The notes under the pieces: model-generated
Told to the model about the DNA's origin: nothing
The model's database searches: none
Seen by the model: the letters and a program-made list of their open reading frames with translations, nothing else
In this document: positions 63,581 to 64,000 of the stretch, in pieces
Layout: every line of letters begins with the position of its first letter
Numbering within the stretch: position 1 is the first letter of the stretch
Program-made: the position numbers and the translations under genes
Assembly (NCBI RefSeq): GCF_024347455.1
Contig: NZ_AP025483.1
Span: 1,240,001-1,304,000 of the forward strand
DNA: 64,000 bases
Reading direction: 5' to 3'
DNA from: Vibrio echinoideorum
Lineage (GTDB): Bacteria > Pseudomonadota > Gammaproteobacteria > Enterobacterales > Vibrionaceae

Positions 63581-64000
63581 ATGGCTATTCTACAAATTGG
63601 TGCAGGCGGCGTCGGTTGGGTTGTTGCACATAAAGCAGCACAAAATAACGAAGTACTGGGTGATATCACGATCGCTTCTCGCACAATCGCGAAGTGTGAA
63701 AAAATCATCGAATCTATCAAGGGTAAAAACAACCTTAAAGATTCAACTAAGAAACTAGAAGCACGTTCAGTAGACGCTGACGATGTTGATGCGCTTGTTG
63801 CTTTGATTAAAGAAGTTAAGCCGGATCTAGTTATCAACGCTGGTCCTCCTTGGGTAAACATGGCGATCATGGAAGCGTGTTACCAATCGAAAGTCTCTTA
63901 CCTAGATACATCGGTAGCGGTTGACCTATGTTCTGAAGGTCAACAAGTACCACAAGCTTACGATTGGCAGTGGGGTTACCGTGAGAAGTTCGCTGAAGCG
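63581..64000 (+). CDS. Carboxynorspermidine dehydrogenase (5' part; runs off the window)
   Basis: First 140 codons of a saccharopine-dehydrogenase-like protein that reductively joins diaminopropane and aspartate semialdehyde to carboxynorspermidine. The Rossmann start is QIGAGGVGWVVAHKAAQNN, followed by ASRTIAKCEK and VINAGPPWVN. It starts 8 bases after the fusion gene. The next gene, outside the window, should be the decarboxylase nspC. Confidence 0.93.
   Translation, partial: MAILQIGAGGVGWVVAHKAAQNNEVLGDITIASRTIAKCEKIIESIKGKNNLKDSTKKLEARSVDADDVDALVALIKEVKPDLVINAGPPWVNMAIMEACYQSKVSYLDTSVAVDLCSEGQQVPQAYDWQWGYREKFAEA

Noticed and set aside
1..64000. CRISPR array, insertion sequences, integrases, phage genes or toxin-antitoxin modules
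   Set aside because: No spaced repeat array, transposase or integrase motif, phage structural gene or recognisable toxin pair was seen. The tandem repeats found are adjacent copies without spacers.

Overview
The window looks like chromosome I of a marine Vibrio, probably of the Splendidus clade. The evidence is moderate-to-low GC, a trpLEGDC(F)BA operon next to yciO and rluB, a metR/metE/aspS(pilotin)/yciI neighbourhood, a varA-uvrC-pgsA-tRNA block, and a norspermidine-type polyamine operon at the right edge. The clade is an impression; the genus is well supported by gene content. I see no prophage, insertion sequence, integron or CRISPR array. This is mostly core and niche chromosome, with metabolic islands between conserved blocks.

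Layout. 1-4.4 kb: envelope genes (an LPP20-like lipoprotein, an MltC-type lytic transglycosylase), a poorly known two-gene membrane unit, and a DHH phosphoesterase. 4.4-9.9 kb: a GlpR-like DeoR regulator and a glycerophosphodiesterase, divergent from a TRAP transporter and a HAD phosphatase; together they suggest uptake and use of a phosphate ester or polyol. 10-14.6 kb: LysR regulator, D-amino-acid dehydrogenase, secreted dienelactone-hydrolase-like protein, and an ACC deaminase/D-cysteine desulfhydrase-family enzyme. 14.7-19.9 kb: a two-component system divergent from an ArnC/ArnT/GtrA-like glycan-transfer operon; the promoter between them carries an exact 38-bp tandem duplication. 19.9-25.7 kb: BenE-type carrier with a divergent XRE-cupin regulator, YgiQ, a membrane protein and a DUF4250 protein.

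25.9-32 kb: metR/metE with MetJ-like boxes, the type II secretion pilotin AspS, YciI, YciA, YciB. 32.3-38.9 kb: a LysR regulator divergent from a HisC-like aminotransferase and an orphan basic-amino-acid binding protein, then a second TRAP operon. 39-47.9 kb: a dicarboxylate/amino acid:cation symporter and the whole trp operon with Trp-rich leader peptide, attenuator and a TrpR operator. 47.9-53.2 kb: RNase AM, YciO, RluB, an SpoU methyltransferase, YciU, EfpL and a nucleotidyltransferase-fold protein. 53.3-59.2 kb: DNA polymerase II, VarA/UvrY, UvrC, PgsA. 59.4-60 kb: tRNA-Cys, -Gly, -Leu, -Gly. 60.2-64 kb: a hairpin-rich leader before a diaminobutyrate aminotransferase/decarboxylase fusion and the start of carboxynorspermidine dehydrogenase.

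The most interesting items are: the duplicated box controlling the envelope-glycan cluster; the structured leader before the norspermidine genes; terminator-like hairpins placed between the binding-protein and permease genes of both unrelated TRAP operons; a lipoprotein-type TRAP binding protein; a repeat-bearing gap inside the trp operon; and a nucleotidyltransferase lacking one of its usual metal-binding aspartates. No clearly new defence or mobile system was found.
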